Shown piece after piece: positions 1-6,585 of a stretch of DNA of 8,123 nt. Source of the DNA: Porphyrobacter sp. (GTDB taxonomy: Bacteria; Pseudomonadota; Alphaproteobacteria; Sphingomonadales; Sphingomonadaceae); NCBI GenBank assembly GCA_014359685.1, contig JACIYY010000331.1:1-8123 (forward strand), read 5' to 3'. The notes beneath the pieces were generated by a model that did no database searches, was not told where the DNA came from, and was given only the letters and a program-made list of their open reading frames with translations. Made by a program: the position numbers and the translations under genes. Position 1 is the stretch's first letter. The number at the start of each line of letters is the position of its first letter.

Positions 1-1275
1 CTTGCCATATTCGCCGGCCTTGGTGAACAGCTCGATCTGCGCGAGCACCTGGTTGGTGAAGGAACAGCTCATCACGAAGCTGGGATGGCCGGTCGCGCAG
101 CCCAGATTGACGAGGCGGCCCTTGGCGAGGATCAGGATCGACTTTCCGTCGGGGAAGGTGACCAGGTCGGTGCCCGGCTTGATCTCCTGCCAGTCGTAAT
201 TGTCGAGCGCGCCGATCTGGATCTCGCTGTCGAAATGGCCGATATTGCACACGATGCTCATCGGCTTCATCGCCTTCATGTGCTCGGCGGTGATGACGTC
301 CTCATTGCCGGTGGCGGTGACGAAGATGTCGGCGCGCTTCACCGCCTCCTCCATCGTCACCACCTCATAGCCTTCCATCACCGCCTGCAATGCGCAGATC
401 GGGTCGATCTCGGTCACCAGCACCCGCGCGCCGCCATTGCGCAGCGACGCGGCGCTGCCCTTGCCGACATCGCCGAAGCCCGCCACGCAGGCGACCTTGC
501 CGGCAAGCATCACGTCGGTGGCGCGGCGGATCGCATCGACCAGCGATTCCCGGCAGCCATACAAATTGTCGAACTTCGACTTGGTGACGCTGTCGTTGAC
601 GTTGATCGCCGGGAACGGCAGCTTGCCCTGCTTGGCGAGCGAATAGAGGCGGTGGACGCCGGTGGTGGTCTCCTCCGACACGCCCCTGACCGCCTGGACG
701 GTGCGGGTCAGATAGCCGGGGCGCGCCTTGAGGAAGGCGTTCAGCGCGCGCACGAACTCCACCTCTTCGGCGTTGGACGGCGCGAACAGCGCCTCGCCCG
801 CCTCGACCCGCGCGCCCCACAGCGCGAACATCGTGGCATCGCCGCCATCGTCGAGGATCATGTTGGCGGTGCGGTCGGGGTCGCCCTCGCTCGCCCAGTC
901 GAAGATGCGGCCGACATAGTCCCAATACTCGGCCAGGCTCTCGCCCTTGATCGCGAATACCGGGATGCCCTGCGCTGCGATCGCGGCGGCGGCATGGTCC
1001 TGCGTGGAGAAGATGTTGCAGGTCGCCCAGCGCACATCGGCGCCCAGCGCCACCAGAGTCTCGATCAGCACGGCGGTCTGGATCGTCATGTGCAGCGATC
1101 CGGTGATCCGCGCGCCCTTGAGCGGCTGCGAGGCGCCATATTCCTCGCGCAGCGCCATCAAACCGGGCATCTCGGTTTCGGCGATCGCAATCTCGGCGCG
1201 GCCGTAATCGGCCAGGCCGATATCCTTGATGACGAAGTCGTTGGCGGCGATCTGGTCGGCAGGGGCAAAAGCCAC
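1..1275 (-). CDS. ahcY: S-adenosylhomocysteine hydrolase, C-terminus cut by window edge
   Basis: Cytosolic NAD-dependent enzyme that splits S-adenosylhomocysteine into adenosine and homocysteine, relieving product inhibition of methyltransferases in the activated methyl cycle. I read 425 codons from a GTG start; the family is about 465-475 residues in this bacterial type, so roughly 40-50 C-terminal residues, including the segment that reaches into the neighbouring subunit's NAD site, lie outside. Visible signatures: substrate-domain LHMT (His62), NMILDDGGD (about 138-146), SEETTTGVH (200-208), the catalytic block [10 protein letters not shown] with Lys232 and Asp236, the Rossmann loop GFGDVGKG (266-273) with TEIDP (Glu289) after it, CNIGHFD (343-349) and NLGCGTGHPS (390-399). 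The stretch around 150-190 is the insertion found in many bacterial enzymes and absent from the human one. The GTG start is chosen because AAGGAGA lies five bases upstream and the N-terminus matches the family. It is divergent from the peroxiredoxin gene. Confidence 0.97.
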   Translation of the reverse strand, partial: MAFAPADQIAANDFVIKDIGLADYGRAEIAIAETEMPGLMALREEYGASQPLKGARITGSLHMTIQTAVLIETLVALGADVRWATCNIFSTQDHAAAAIAAQGIPVFAIKGESLAEYWDYVGRIFDWASEGDPDRTANMILDDGGDATMFALWGARVEAGEALFAPSNAEEVEFVRALNAFLKARPGYLTRTVQAVRGVSEETTTGVHRLYSLAKQGKLPFPAINVNDSVTKSKFDNLYGCRESLVDAIRRATDVMLAGKVACVAGFGDVGKGSAASLRNGGARVLVTEIDPICALQAVMEGYEVVTMEEAVKRADIFVTATGNEDVITAEHMKAMKPMSIVCNIGHFDSEIQIGALDNYDWQEIKPGTDLVTFPDGKSILILAKGRLVNLGCATGHPSFVMSCSFTNQVLAQIELFTKAGEYGK

Positions 1276-1280
1276 ACGCG

Positions 1281-1287
1281 TCTCCTT
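1281..1287 (-). promoter_or_regulatory. Ribosome binding site deciding the GTG start of ahcY
   Basis: On the minus strand AAGGAGA is followed by CGCGT and then GTG. The match to the 16S anti-Shine-Dalgarno is strong and the spacing is right. There is no ATG nearby in frame, so this site decides the unusual start codon. Confidence 0.8.
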
Positions 1288-1310
1288 AAGGGCAGGATGT
1301 TTGGTCGGGA

Positions 1311-1361
1311 GGCGTCGCCGGGGCTCCACGCGATGCCGGATAGGATTGGCCCTTAGACGCC
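1311..1361 (-). other. Inverted repeat in the ahcY upstream region (possible leader structure)
   Basis: GGCGTC (1311-1316) pairs with GACGCC (1356-1361), and inside it GGGC (1321-1324) pairs with GCCC (1349-1352), leaving a 24-base apical stretch. The 10 paired bases are exact. SAH- and SAM-sensing riboswitches are known upstream of methyl-cycle genes in some bacteria, but I do not recognise the conserved core of any known class here, and the candidate -10 element overlaps the outer arm. It may be a leader fold, an operator or chance in GC-rich DNA. Confidence 0.3.
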
Positions 1362-1379
1362 GCCAGCCGCATTCGTAAA
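1352..1379 (-). promoter_or_regulatory. Weak sigma70-like promoter candidate for ahcY
   Basis: On the minus strand TTTACG (1374-1379) and TCTAAG (1352-1357) are 16 bases apart; each matches four of six consensus positions. It would give a leader of about 70 bases before the GTG start. Alphaproteobacterial promoters are degenerate, so this is only a candidate. Confidence 0.3.
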
Positions 1380-1399
1380 GCACTGCCGCAAACCTGTTG

Positions 1400-1419
1400 C
1401 CGCGCGGGCGCATGCGCGG
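1400..1419. repeat. Inverted repeat between the divergent ahcY and peroxiredoxin genes
   Basis: CCGCGC (1400-1405) and GCGCGG (1414-1419) are inverted copies, and the perfect 10-base palindrome GCGCATGCGC (1408-1417) overlaps the second arm. It sits immediately upstream of the candidate -35 of the peroxiredoxin gene, where an operator would be expected. Short GC-only palindromes are common by chance at this base composition. Confidence 0.3.
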
Positions 1420-1447
1420 TTGCGTCGCAGCGGCGGGTCGCTATCTG
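1420..1447 (+). promoter_or_regulatory. Weak sigma70-like promoter candidate for the peroxiredoxin gene
   Basis: TTGCGT (1420-1425) and TATCTG (1442-1447) are 16 bases apart, each with three good consensus positions at the most important bases. The transcript would start about 25 bases before the ATG. I see no GGAAC general-stress motif and cannot identify an OxyR site by eye. Confidence 0.3.
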
Positions 1448-1479
1448 TCGCCACGGACGGGGACCAGAAGGATTTCATC

Positions 1480-1959
1480 ATGACCATTTCCAAGGGTGAC
1501 CGGCTGCCTGACGTGCGGCTGATCAAGGCGGGCGAGAACGGGCCGGAGCCGGTGCAGACCGGCGCGTATTTCGCCGGCAAGACGGTGGCGCTGTTCTCCG
1601 TCCCCGGTGCCTATACCCCGACCTGTTCGGCCAAGCACCTGCCGGGCTTCGTCGAGAAGGCCGACGAGCTGAAGGCCAAGGGCGTGGACGAGATCGTCTG
1701 CACCGCGGTCAACGATGCCTTCGTGCTGGGCAGCTGGGCCAAGGCGCACGGGGCCAGCAACGTGACCATGCTGGCCGACGGCAATGGCGACTTCGTCGAA
1801 GCGCTCGGGCTGGTGATGGACGGCACCGGCTTCGGGATGGGCAAGCGCGGCCAGCGCTTCTCGATGATCGTCAAGGACGGCGTGGTGACCGAGTTGAACA
1901 TCGAGGAGCCGGGCGACTTCAAGGTCTCCAGCGCGGAGCACCTGCTCGGCCAGCTATAG
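1480..1959 (+). CDS. Peroxiredoxin, Prx5 / 1-Cys-like redoxin family
   Basis: A 159-residue thiol peroxidase expected to reduce hydrogen peroxide and organic hydroperoxides in the cytosol, with glutaredoxin or thioredoxin as electron donor. The peroxidatic site is PGAYTPTCS (residues 42-50), giving Cys49 preceded by the conserved Pro and Thr; the arginine of the active site lies in GKRGQRFSMIV (Arg126). Cys74 in DEIVCTAVND is the only other cysteine and is the position conserved in bacterial Prx5-like proteins; whether it resolves the oxidised Cys49 is not shown. Full family length with a C-terminal SSAEHLL tail. The ATG is chosen because AGAAGGA (1466-1472) lies seven bases upstream; an in-frame GTG/TTG-type extension to 1420 would add an arginine/serine-rich stretch unlike the family. 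It has no signal peptide. It is transcribed away from ahcY and alone. Confidence 0.95.
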   Translation: MTISKGDRLPDVRLIKAGENGPEPVQTGAYFAGKTVALFSVPGAYTPTCSAKHLPGFVEKADELKAKGVDEIVCTAVNDAFVLGSWAKAHGASNVTMLADGNGDFVEALGLVMDGTGFGMGKRGQRFSMIVKDGVVTELNIEEPGDFKVSSAEHLLGQL

Positions 1960-1970
1960 GGCGAGCGCCT

Positions 1971-2002
1971 GCGGGGGGGTGTCGGCTGCGGCGCGCCCCC
2001 GC
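1971..2002. terminator. GC-rich hairpin between convergent genes, possible terminator
   Basis: GCGGGGG (1971-1977) and CCCCCGC (1996-2002) can form a seven-pair stem with an 18-base loop, placed exactly between the stop codon of the peroxiredoxin gene and the stop codon of the MurA-like gene. There is no run of T on either side, so it is not a classic intrinsic terminator; the position is the main argument. Confidence 0.35.
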
Positions 2003-2009
2003 GCCAGGC

Positions 2010-3302
2010 TCAATCGGCCCAGCGCACGTCAGCGCCCAGCGAGCCGAAATTGTCGACGAAATTGGGATGGGCCCGGCGGATCGGGTCGGCGTCGAGGATG
2101 GTCGATTCGCCCTCGATCGAGGATGCGACCATCAGCAGCGCGATCGCCACCCGGATGATGTAGGGGCTGGTCACGGTCGCGGGTGCCAGACGATCGCCGC
2201 CGAAGGTGATCAGCCGATGCGGATCGCACAGCAACGTGTGCGCGCCGAACAGCGACAGCTCGGTGTGCCAGGTCAGCCCGCCCTCATAGACCTTGTTCCA
2301 GAACATCACCTGCCCGCGCGCGCGGACGCCCAGCGCGATGAAGATCGGCAGCAGGTCGGCCGGCACATAGGGCCACGGCGCCGCCTCCACCTTGGTGATC
2401 AGGTGGCTGGTGAAGTTCTCCTCCACCCGCAGCTCCGGCGGGGCCTGCAGCCGCGACCAGCCATCCGCATGGCGCACCTCTGCCCCGAACTTCTCGAAGG
2501 TGCGGTCGATCAGCATGAAGTGTTCAGGATGGGCATTGCGCACCGCGATGTCGCCGCCGGTCACCGCCGCCAGCGCGAGGAAGGTGGCGATCTCGTGGAA
2601 ATCCTCAGTGAAAGTGTAGTCCGCGCCGCCCAGCGGGGCGATCCGCTCGACCGTCACCATCGAGGTGCCCTTGCCTTCGATATGCGCGCCGCACAGCTCC
2701 AGGAAGGTGCACATCTCCTGCACATGCGGCTCGCAGGCGGCGTTGACGATCTGCGAGCGGCCCTTGATCGTCAGCGCGCTGAGGATGAAGTTCTCGGTGG
2801 TGGTGACCGAGGCATATTCGAGCCACATCCGCGCGGGCTCCCCCCGGCCGGTGGCGCGGATCACGATCTCCTGCCCGCTGTGGCTGACCTCGGCCCCGAA
2901 GGCGCGGAACACCGCGACATGGGGGTCGATCTCGCGCGCGCCCAGCGTGCAGCCCTTGACCTCGTGCTCCAGCCGCGCCTCGCCCAGCCGGGCGAGCAGG
3001 CCGGGGATCATCATGATCGATGCGCGCATCGCCTGCGGCAGGGTGGCGCGCGCATTGGGCGGGATCGCCGAATGGTCGATCGCCAGCCGCTTGCCGGGCT
3101 TGTCCCACTCCACCTTGCTGCCCAGCTCGCGGAAGAAATCCACGATCCGGGTGACGTCGGTGATCTCCGGCACATTGCGCAGCGTGACCGGCGCATCGGT
3201 CAGCAGCGTGGCGCACAGCACCGGGAGCACGGCGTTCTTGTTCGCCGATGGCTCGATCCGGCCGGTCAGCCGCTGGCCCCCGCGCACATGGAGCGCTGTC
3301 AT
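2010..3302 (-). CDS. Divergent MurA-family UDP-N-acetylglucosamine 1-carboxyvinyltransferase
   Basis: Member (430 residues) of the enolpyruvyl transferase family, whose MurA type moves enolpyruvate from PEP to UDP-N-acetylglucosamine in the first committed step of peptidoglycan synthesis. It is co-linear with E. coli MurA over its whole length by memory alignment. Kept: Lys22-Asn23 in SANKNAVLP, Arg93 in QAMRAS, the catalytic/fosfomycin-target cysteine Cys118 and Arg123 in GCTLGAR, Asp316 in VPADLL, and Arg384, equivalent to Arg371. Changed: the ENR motif holding Arg331 reads YEGG (339-342), and the Arg397 position in GYERIEDKL reads Asn414 in AHPNFVDNF. These two arginines are near-invariant in true MurA, so the substrate may differ or the activity may be low. 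Most likely it is a paralogue and the essential murA is elsewhere. Last gene of the presumed operon, 32 bases after folE, with GAAGGA (3313-3318) ten bases before the ATG. A longer in-frame start would overlap folE and is rejected. Confidence 0.87.
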   Translation of the reverse strand: MTALHVRGGQRLTGRIEPSANKNAVLPVLCATLLTDAPVTLRNVPEITDVTRIVDFFRELGSKVEWDKPGKRLAIDHSAIPPNARATLPQAMRASIMMIPGLLARLGEARLEHEVKGCTLGAREIDPHVAVFRAFGAEVSHSGQEIVIRATGRGEPARMWLEYASVTTTENFILSALTIKGRSQIVNAACEPHVQEMCTFLELCGAHIEGKGTSMVTVERIAPLGGADYTFTEDFHEIATFLALAAVTGGDIAVRNAHPEHFMLIDRTFEKFGAEVRHADGWSRLQAPPELRVEENFTSHLITKVEAAPWPYVPADLLPIFIALGVRARGQVMFWNKVYEGGLTWHTELSLFGAHTLLCDPHRLITFGGDRLAPATVTSPYIIRVAIALLMVASSIEGESTILDADPIRRAHPNFVDNFGSLGADVRWAD

Positions 3303-3334
3303 CGTCAGGCAATCCTTCACGTATCCTCGGGCGA

Positions 3335-3943
3335 TCAATAGCCCATCAGTTGCAGCACTTCCTGCCGGCTGCGCGGATCGGCGCGGAACACGCCCATCAC
3401 CTGGCTGGTGACCATCGTCACCCCCGGCGTGCGGACCCCGCGCGCGGTCATGCAGGCGTGGCTCGCCTCGATCACCACGGCGACGCCGCGCGGGCGCAGA
3501 TGGTCCCAGATGCAGCCGGCGACCTCGGCGGTCAGCCGTTCCTGCACCTGCAATCGCCGGGCAAAGCCATGCAGCACGCGGGCCAGCTTGGAGATGCCGA
3601 CCACCCGCTGCGTGGGCAGGTAGGCGATCGCCGCCTTGCCGATGATCGGCGCCATGTGGTGTTCGCAATGGCTCTGGAACGGAATGTCCCGCAGCAGCAC
3701 GATCTCGTCATACCCGCCGACTTCCTCGAACACGCGGGAGAGATGGGTCGCCGGATCCTCGTCGTAGCCGAGGCAATATTCCTTCCATGCGCGCGCCACG
3801 CGCGAGGGCGTGTCCAGCAGACCTTCGCGGGTCGGGTCGTCGCCGGCCCAGCGGATCAGCGTGCGGATCGCGTCCTGCACCGCTTCGGGCACCGGGGGCT
3901 TGCCCTCTTCGACGTCCTCGTCCGGTCCGACCAGGCTGCTCAT
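3335..3943 (-). CDS. folE: GTP cyclohydrolase I (type IA)
   Basis: Converts GTP to 7,8-dihydroneopterin triphosphate and formate, the first step of tetrahydrofolate and pterin synthesis; cytosolic homodecamer with one zinc per active site. The 202-residue protein has the normal length. Zinc ligands are visible as Cys93 and His96 in [10 protein letters not shown] (91-100) and Cys164 in SHACMTARG (161-169); His95 and His162 occupy the catalytic histidine positions. The substrate-binding ERLT (136-139) and the C-terminal SRQEVLQLM are family-like. The zinc ligands show it is the zinc-dependent type IA enzyme, not the FolE2 type. The start at 3943 is preceded by GAGAGG (3950-3955), which overlaps the stop codon of the phospholipase D gene ten bases upstream, so translation is probably coupled. 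It may be the only folE or a second copy; the window does not say. Confidence 0.97.
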   Translation of the reverse strand: MSSLVGPDEDVEEGKPPVPEAVQDAIRTLIRWAGDDPTREGLLDTPSRVARAWKEYCLGYDEDPATHLSRVFEEVGGYDEIVLLRDIPFQSHCEHHMAPIIGKAAIAYLPTQRVVGISKLARVLHGFARRLQVQERLTAEVAGCIWDHLRPRGVAVVIEASHACMTARGVRTPGVTMVTSQVMGVFRADPRSRQEVLQLMGY

Positions 3944-3949
3944 GCTGCG

Positions 3950-3955
3950 CCTCTC
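3950..3955 (-). promoter_or_regulatory. folE ribosome binding site overlapping the upstream stop codon
   Basis: GAGAGG on the minus strand shares two bases with the TGA stop (3954-3956) of the phospholipase D gene and stands six bases before the folE ATG. This arrangement is typical of translational coupling and supports a shared transcript. Confidence 0.6.
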
Positions 3956-5513
3956 ATCGCCTTGCGCCCTTCCTTCTCGCGCGGTTCATCGCCCGCGCCA
4001 ATAGGCTTCCGCGACGGAAAAGGCCACGCCCGGGCCGGTGGAACACGAACATCTCCGCTGGGTCCTCCGGATCGAGCACCTCCAGCTCGGCAAGACCGCC
4101 TTCCACCTCGCCAGCCTCGCCCGGATCGAAGCGGCGCAGGCTGTGGGTGCGGTCGGTCCCCAGATCCGCGATCATCGCGGCCATCGAGCCGGTCCGCTCG
4201 ATCCGCTCGGCCACCTCCTCCGGCGACAAGCCGCAATGCTCGCCCAGCAGCCGCAGCCGCAGCGTGCGGATCGCGGGGCCGCAATGGCGGTTGGCCGGCC
4301 GCGCGCAATCGATGAACACGTCGCATTCGCTGTCCAGCCCCAGCGAGCGATTGTTGAAATTGGCCGAGCCCACGCGCAGCACCTCGTCATCCACGATCAG
4401 CAGCTTGGCGTGGACATAGATCGGCGTCTCGCCGGTGAACGGCGTGTAGAGATGGAAGCGGCCGTTCCGGTCAAGCTCCCAGATCGCATGCATCAGCCGG
4501 GCACGCGCGGGATCCATCGCCTTGGTCTCCACCCAGCCGTCGGCGGTCTGCGGGTTGACGATCACGATCTCGGGCGGATCGTCCTCCACCAGCCGGCGCG
4601 AGATCGCCTCTGCCACCACGCGGGAGGCGAAATACTGGTTCTCGGCATAGATGAAGCGCCGCGCGCGGGCGATCTGGCGCAGGAACAGGGTCTCGATCTC
4701 GGTCACAGCCGGGCTGCCATTGTATTCGGCACGGGTGCGGGCAATGCCGACCTCGACATCCTCCAGGTCCGGCTCCAGCCCGTCGGGCCAGGCGGTGGGG
4801 CCGGGATCGGCGACGCGGCGGAGCGGCTTGCCGCCGGCGCGCGTCCAGCGGTCACGGCCGAGATCGTCGAGCGCGCCGGCCACCTCGCCTTCAAGCATCA
4901 TCGTGACGTCGTGCCACGGGCCGTGCAGGCCCCCGCCGGGACTGCGGCGGCGCCGGTCCTGTTCGCGATGCTCGGGGGTGTCCCAGCGCCGGTCGGTCAT
5001 GTCGATGCCACCGCATACCGCCAGGCTCCGGTCGATGACCGCGATCTTCTGGTGATGCGAACAGCCGATCGGGTGGACGGTGTCGAACTTGAAGTCGATC
5101 CGCCGGTGCGGCGCCCAGCGCAGCAGGTCGAGCGCCATCGTGCCGCGGGTCAGGAATTGCAGCGCGCCAAGGCTCCATTTGAGGATGCGGATCTCCAGAT
5201 CCCGATTGTGGCGGGTCAGCCAGGGAATGAAGCTGCCAAGCCGCGACGGGTACTGCCGAGACGAGCCCTTCTGCCACCAGCGCCGGCCGCGCGTCAGGTG
5301 GATGCGGGTATCGACGTCCCAGCCGATCAACAGCACGCGCTGGCGGGCCTTCAGCATCGCCTGCTGCATGAGGTCGAAATAGTCGGCGGCATCGACGATG
5401 ACCCGGACCCGCGACGCGCGGGCATAGCGCCACACCCCCGGTTCCACCGAATCGTCGTCGAACGGCTCCGCCACCTGCTGCTGCGGTGGCTTCGCCAATC
5501 CCGTGCCCGGCAC
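3954..5513 (-). CDS. Phospholipase D family protein with two HKD motifs
   Basis: A 519-residue enzyme of the phospholipase D superfamily, which cleaves or transfers phosphodiester head groups through a covalent phosphohistidine. Both catalytic HxKxxxxD motifs are intact: His154, Lys156 and Asp161 in [10 protein letters not shown], followed by [11 protein letters not shown]; and His368, Lys370 and Asp375 in [10 protein letters not shown], followed by the [11 protein letters not shown] element. The spacing and the [16 protein letters not shown] stretch (200-215) resemble the large bacterial/eukaryotic-type PLD proteins; cardiolipin synthase is the other possibility. I see no signal peptide or membrane helix; the last 25 residues are rich in Arg and may bind acidic membranes. 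The start is GTG, nine bases after the stop of the hemerythrin-like gene, with no good ribosome binding site at normal spacing (AAGGA lies 13 bases away), so coupling is likely. A GTG at residue 14 is an alternative; the next ATG (residue 49) would cut into the conserved fold. Confidence 0.9.
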   Translation of the reverse strand: MPGTGLAKPPQQQVAEPFDDDSVEPGVWRYARASRVRVIVDAADYFDLMQQAMLKARQRVLLIGWDVDTRIHLTRGRRWWQKGSSRQYPSRLGSFIPWLTRHNRDLEIRILKWSLGALQFLTRGTMALDLLRWAPHRRIDFKFDTVHPIGCSHHQKIAVIDRSLAVCGGIDMTDRRWDTPEHREQDRRRRSPGGGLHGPWHDVTMMLEGEVAGALDDLGRDRWTRAGGKPLRRVADPGPTAWPDGLEPDLEDVEVGIARTRAEYNGSPAVTEIETLFLRQIARARRFIYAENQYFASRVVAEAISRRLVEDDPPEIVIVNPQTADGWVETKAMDPARARLMHAIWELDRNGRFHLYTPFTGETPIYVHAKLLIVDDEVLRVGSANFNNRSLGLDSECDVFIDCARPANRHCGPAIRTLRLRLLGEHCGLSPEEVAERIERTGSMAAMIADLGTDRTHSLRRFDPGEAGEVEGGLAELEVLDPEDPAEMFVFHRPGRGLFRRGSLLARAMNRARRKGARR

Positions 5514-5522
5514 CTGCCGCAG

Positions 5523-6014
5523 CTATTCCTTGGCCTCCTCCTTCTTTTCCGGCGTGACCTCGGCGTGGCGCATCTCTGCCTTCTTGCGGGTGTCGAAGAC
5601 GGACCGCATGTATTCTTCGTCGGCGGCCGTCAGATATCGCGCGAAATCAGGGAAATGCTCGTCCTCCTCCTCGCCGATATGGTGGAGGTAGGCGTGCTTC
5701 AGCTGGCCGAACTTCTCCATCCACTCGGGCGTCCCGGCACCGGTGGCGGCAAGGTCGTTCAGCGCCACCTCGATCCGATGGTGCTCGGCGACCGAGTGGC
5801 GCGTTTCGTCGGTGGTCTCAGGCTTGCGCAGCATGGTCGAATACAGCGCCTGCTCCTCGGCCGCGGCGTGGCTCTTCACGTCGATGGTGAACTGCTCGAA
5901 CAGCGTGCCCTGCTGGTCGCTGCCGGCCGCGGCCTGCTCGATCCCCGCGATGAGCTCGCGGTGGCGGTCGTGATCCTGCTTCAGGCGGTCGAAAATGTCG
6001 GCGGCGATGGCCAT
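5523..6014 (-). CDS. Hemerythrin HHE cation-binding domain protein
   Basis: A 163-residue, all-helical protein of the hemerythrin HHE family, which binds a di-iron (or other metal) centre and is used for oxygen, nitric oxide or peroxide handling, or iron storage. The ligand pattern is visible: DHDRHRE (14-20), SHAAAEE (48-54) with His49 and Glu53, AEHHRIE (76-82) and YLHHIGEEEDEHF (109-121). The tail (142-163) is rich in Lys and Glu and probably flexible. No signal peptide. The ATG at 6014 follows GGGGGA (6023-6028) by eight bases; longer in-frame starts run back through the VanZ-like gene and are rejected. It is first in the presumed operon with the phospholipase D, folE and MurA-like genes, and has a general-stress-like promoter about 35 bases upstream. 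Exact substrate and partner are unknown. Confidence 0.9.
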   Translation of the reverse strand: MAIAADIFDRLKQDHDRHRELIAGIEQAAAGSDQQGTLFEQFTIDVKSHAAAEEQALYSTMLRKPETTDETRHSVAEHHRIEVALNDLAATGAGTPEWMEKFGQLKHAYLHHIGEEEDEHFPDFARYLTAADEEYMRSVFDTRKKAEMRHAEVTPEKKEEAKE

Positions 6015-6047
6015 GCGCGTAGTCCCCCGGATTGAGCCTTGTTGTTG

Positions 6048-6072
6048 AACCGGCCGGCGCCAGCGGGGTTCC
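6048..6072 (-). promoter_or_regulatory. Candidate EcfG (general stress sigma factor) promoter
   Basis: On the minus strand GGAAC (6068-6072) is followed after exactly 16 bases by GGTT (6048-6051). The alphaproteobacterial EcfG consensus is GGAAC-N16/17-CGTT, so the -35 is perfect and the -10 differs at one base. It is in the only intergenic space before the hemerythrin gene and would give a leader of roughly 25-30 bases. All other GGAAC copies that I noticed lie inside genes. Confidence 0.5.
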
Positions 6073-6100
6073 GGCGGCCCGAGCGCGGCGGCCCGAGTGC
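6073..6100. repeat. Tandem repeat of a 14-base unit upstream of the candidate stress promoter
   Basis: GGCGGCCCGAGCGC (6073-6086) is followed directly by GGCGGCCCGAGTGC (6087-6100), with one difference in 14. The pair abuts the candidate -35 on its upstream side with no gap. It may be an activator site pair or a local duplication. Confidence 0.6.
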
Positions 6101-6106
6101 GCCCGG

Positions 6107-6466
6107 TCAGTCCTCCCCGCTCTGCACCCTGGCGCGGGTCGCCAGCCACTGCGCCGTGCTGGCCACGGCCAGCCCGATCGCCGCGCCGATCAGGTCCGCG
6201 AACAGATCGGCGGCATCGGCCTGCCGGTTGAGGCCCGGGATCAGCTGCGCCACCTCGATCAGCGCCCCGAACGCCAGCATCGCCGCGAACAGCGACGGCA
6301 CCGCAAGCCACGGAAAGGCGAGCCGCGACAGGCCGGCCAGGACGACAAAGGCGAACAGGTGCTGCATCTTATCGCCGTGCTCGGGCGCATGCTCGACCGG
6401 CAGCAGCGCCATGATGAAGGCGAACAGCGCGGCCGCAGCAAAGGCGATCTGGAGCAGGCGAATCAT
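6107..6466 (-). CDS. VanZ-like small membrane protein
   Basis: A 119-residue inner-membrane protein with about four hydrophobic segments (roughly 3-23, 35-51, 54-75, 88-106). It fits the VanZ-like family: a DKMQHLFAF element (32-40) with His36 after the first helix, and EVAQLIPGLNRQADAADLF (71-89), in which Glu71, Arg81, Asp84 and Asp87 match the conserved charged positions before the last helix. VanZ in Enterococcus gives teicoplanin resistance; most relatives have no known role, and here only an envelope-related role can be suggested. The start is uncertain. I chose the ATG at 6466 because it begins right at the first helix, but it has no clear ribosome binding site. Alternatives are a TTG seven codons upstream (6487), preceded by AAGGA, or a TTG at 6541 (144 residues). 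Confidence 0.75.
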   Translation of the reverse strand: MIRLLQIAFAAAALFAFIMALLPVEHAPEHGDKMQHLFAFVVLAGLSRLAFPWLAVPSLFAAMLAFGALIEVAQLIPGLNRQADAADLFADLIGAAIGLAVASTAQWLATRARVQSGED

Positions 6467-6585
6467 CAAGGGAGCTAAGGCACACAAAACTGTCCTTGCA
6501 GAGTCAGGCGGCGGTGATCCGCTGTGCTTTTCTGCGATCAACCCGCACCGCTCTCCGCGCGCCGGTCGTTCTGCGCCGATGGCGG

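Noticed and set aside
85..1356. Long plus-strand open frame (423 codons) opposite ahcY
   Set aside because: It is the mirror of a well-conserved gene in GC-rich DNA, has low-complexity Arg/His/Asp/Gly-rich composition and no recognisable domain.
1420..1479. Upstream start for the peroxiredoxin (179 residues)
   Set aside because: The added residues do not match the family, and AGAAGGA is positioned for the ATG at 1480.
3303..3334. Possible internal promoter between folE and the MurA-like gene
   Set aside because: The 32-base gap holds the ribosome binding site and no GGAAC or convincing -35/-10 pair.
2067..3341. Plus-strand open frame (424 codons) opposite the MurA-like gene
   Set aside because: Antisense artefact of third-position GC bias; the minus-strand frame carries clear family motifs and the plus frame none.
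3303..3668. N-terminal extension of the MurA-like protein to 552 residues
   Set aside because: The extension overlaps folE in another frame; the MurA fold begins at the Met encoded at 3302, which has its own ribosome binding site.
4038..6035. Very long plus-strand open frame (665 codons) opposite the phospholipase D and hemerythrin genes
   Set aside because: Striking length, but it spans two genes on the other strand that both show intact catalytic or metal-binding motifs; the translated sequence looks like a shadow frame.
6015..6311. N-terminal extension of the hemerythrin-like protein to 262 residues
   Set aside because: It would overlap the VanZ-like gene and cross the candidate promoter; the extra sequence is low-complexity and the ATG at 6014 fits the domain start.
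6511..6522. GCGG-TGAT-CCGC mini-hairpin upstream of the VanZ-like gene
   Set aside because: A four-pair stem is too short to support a terminator or operator in DNA of this composition.
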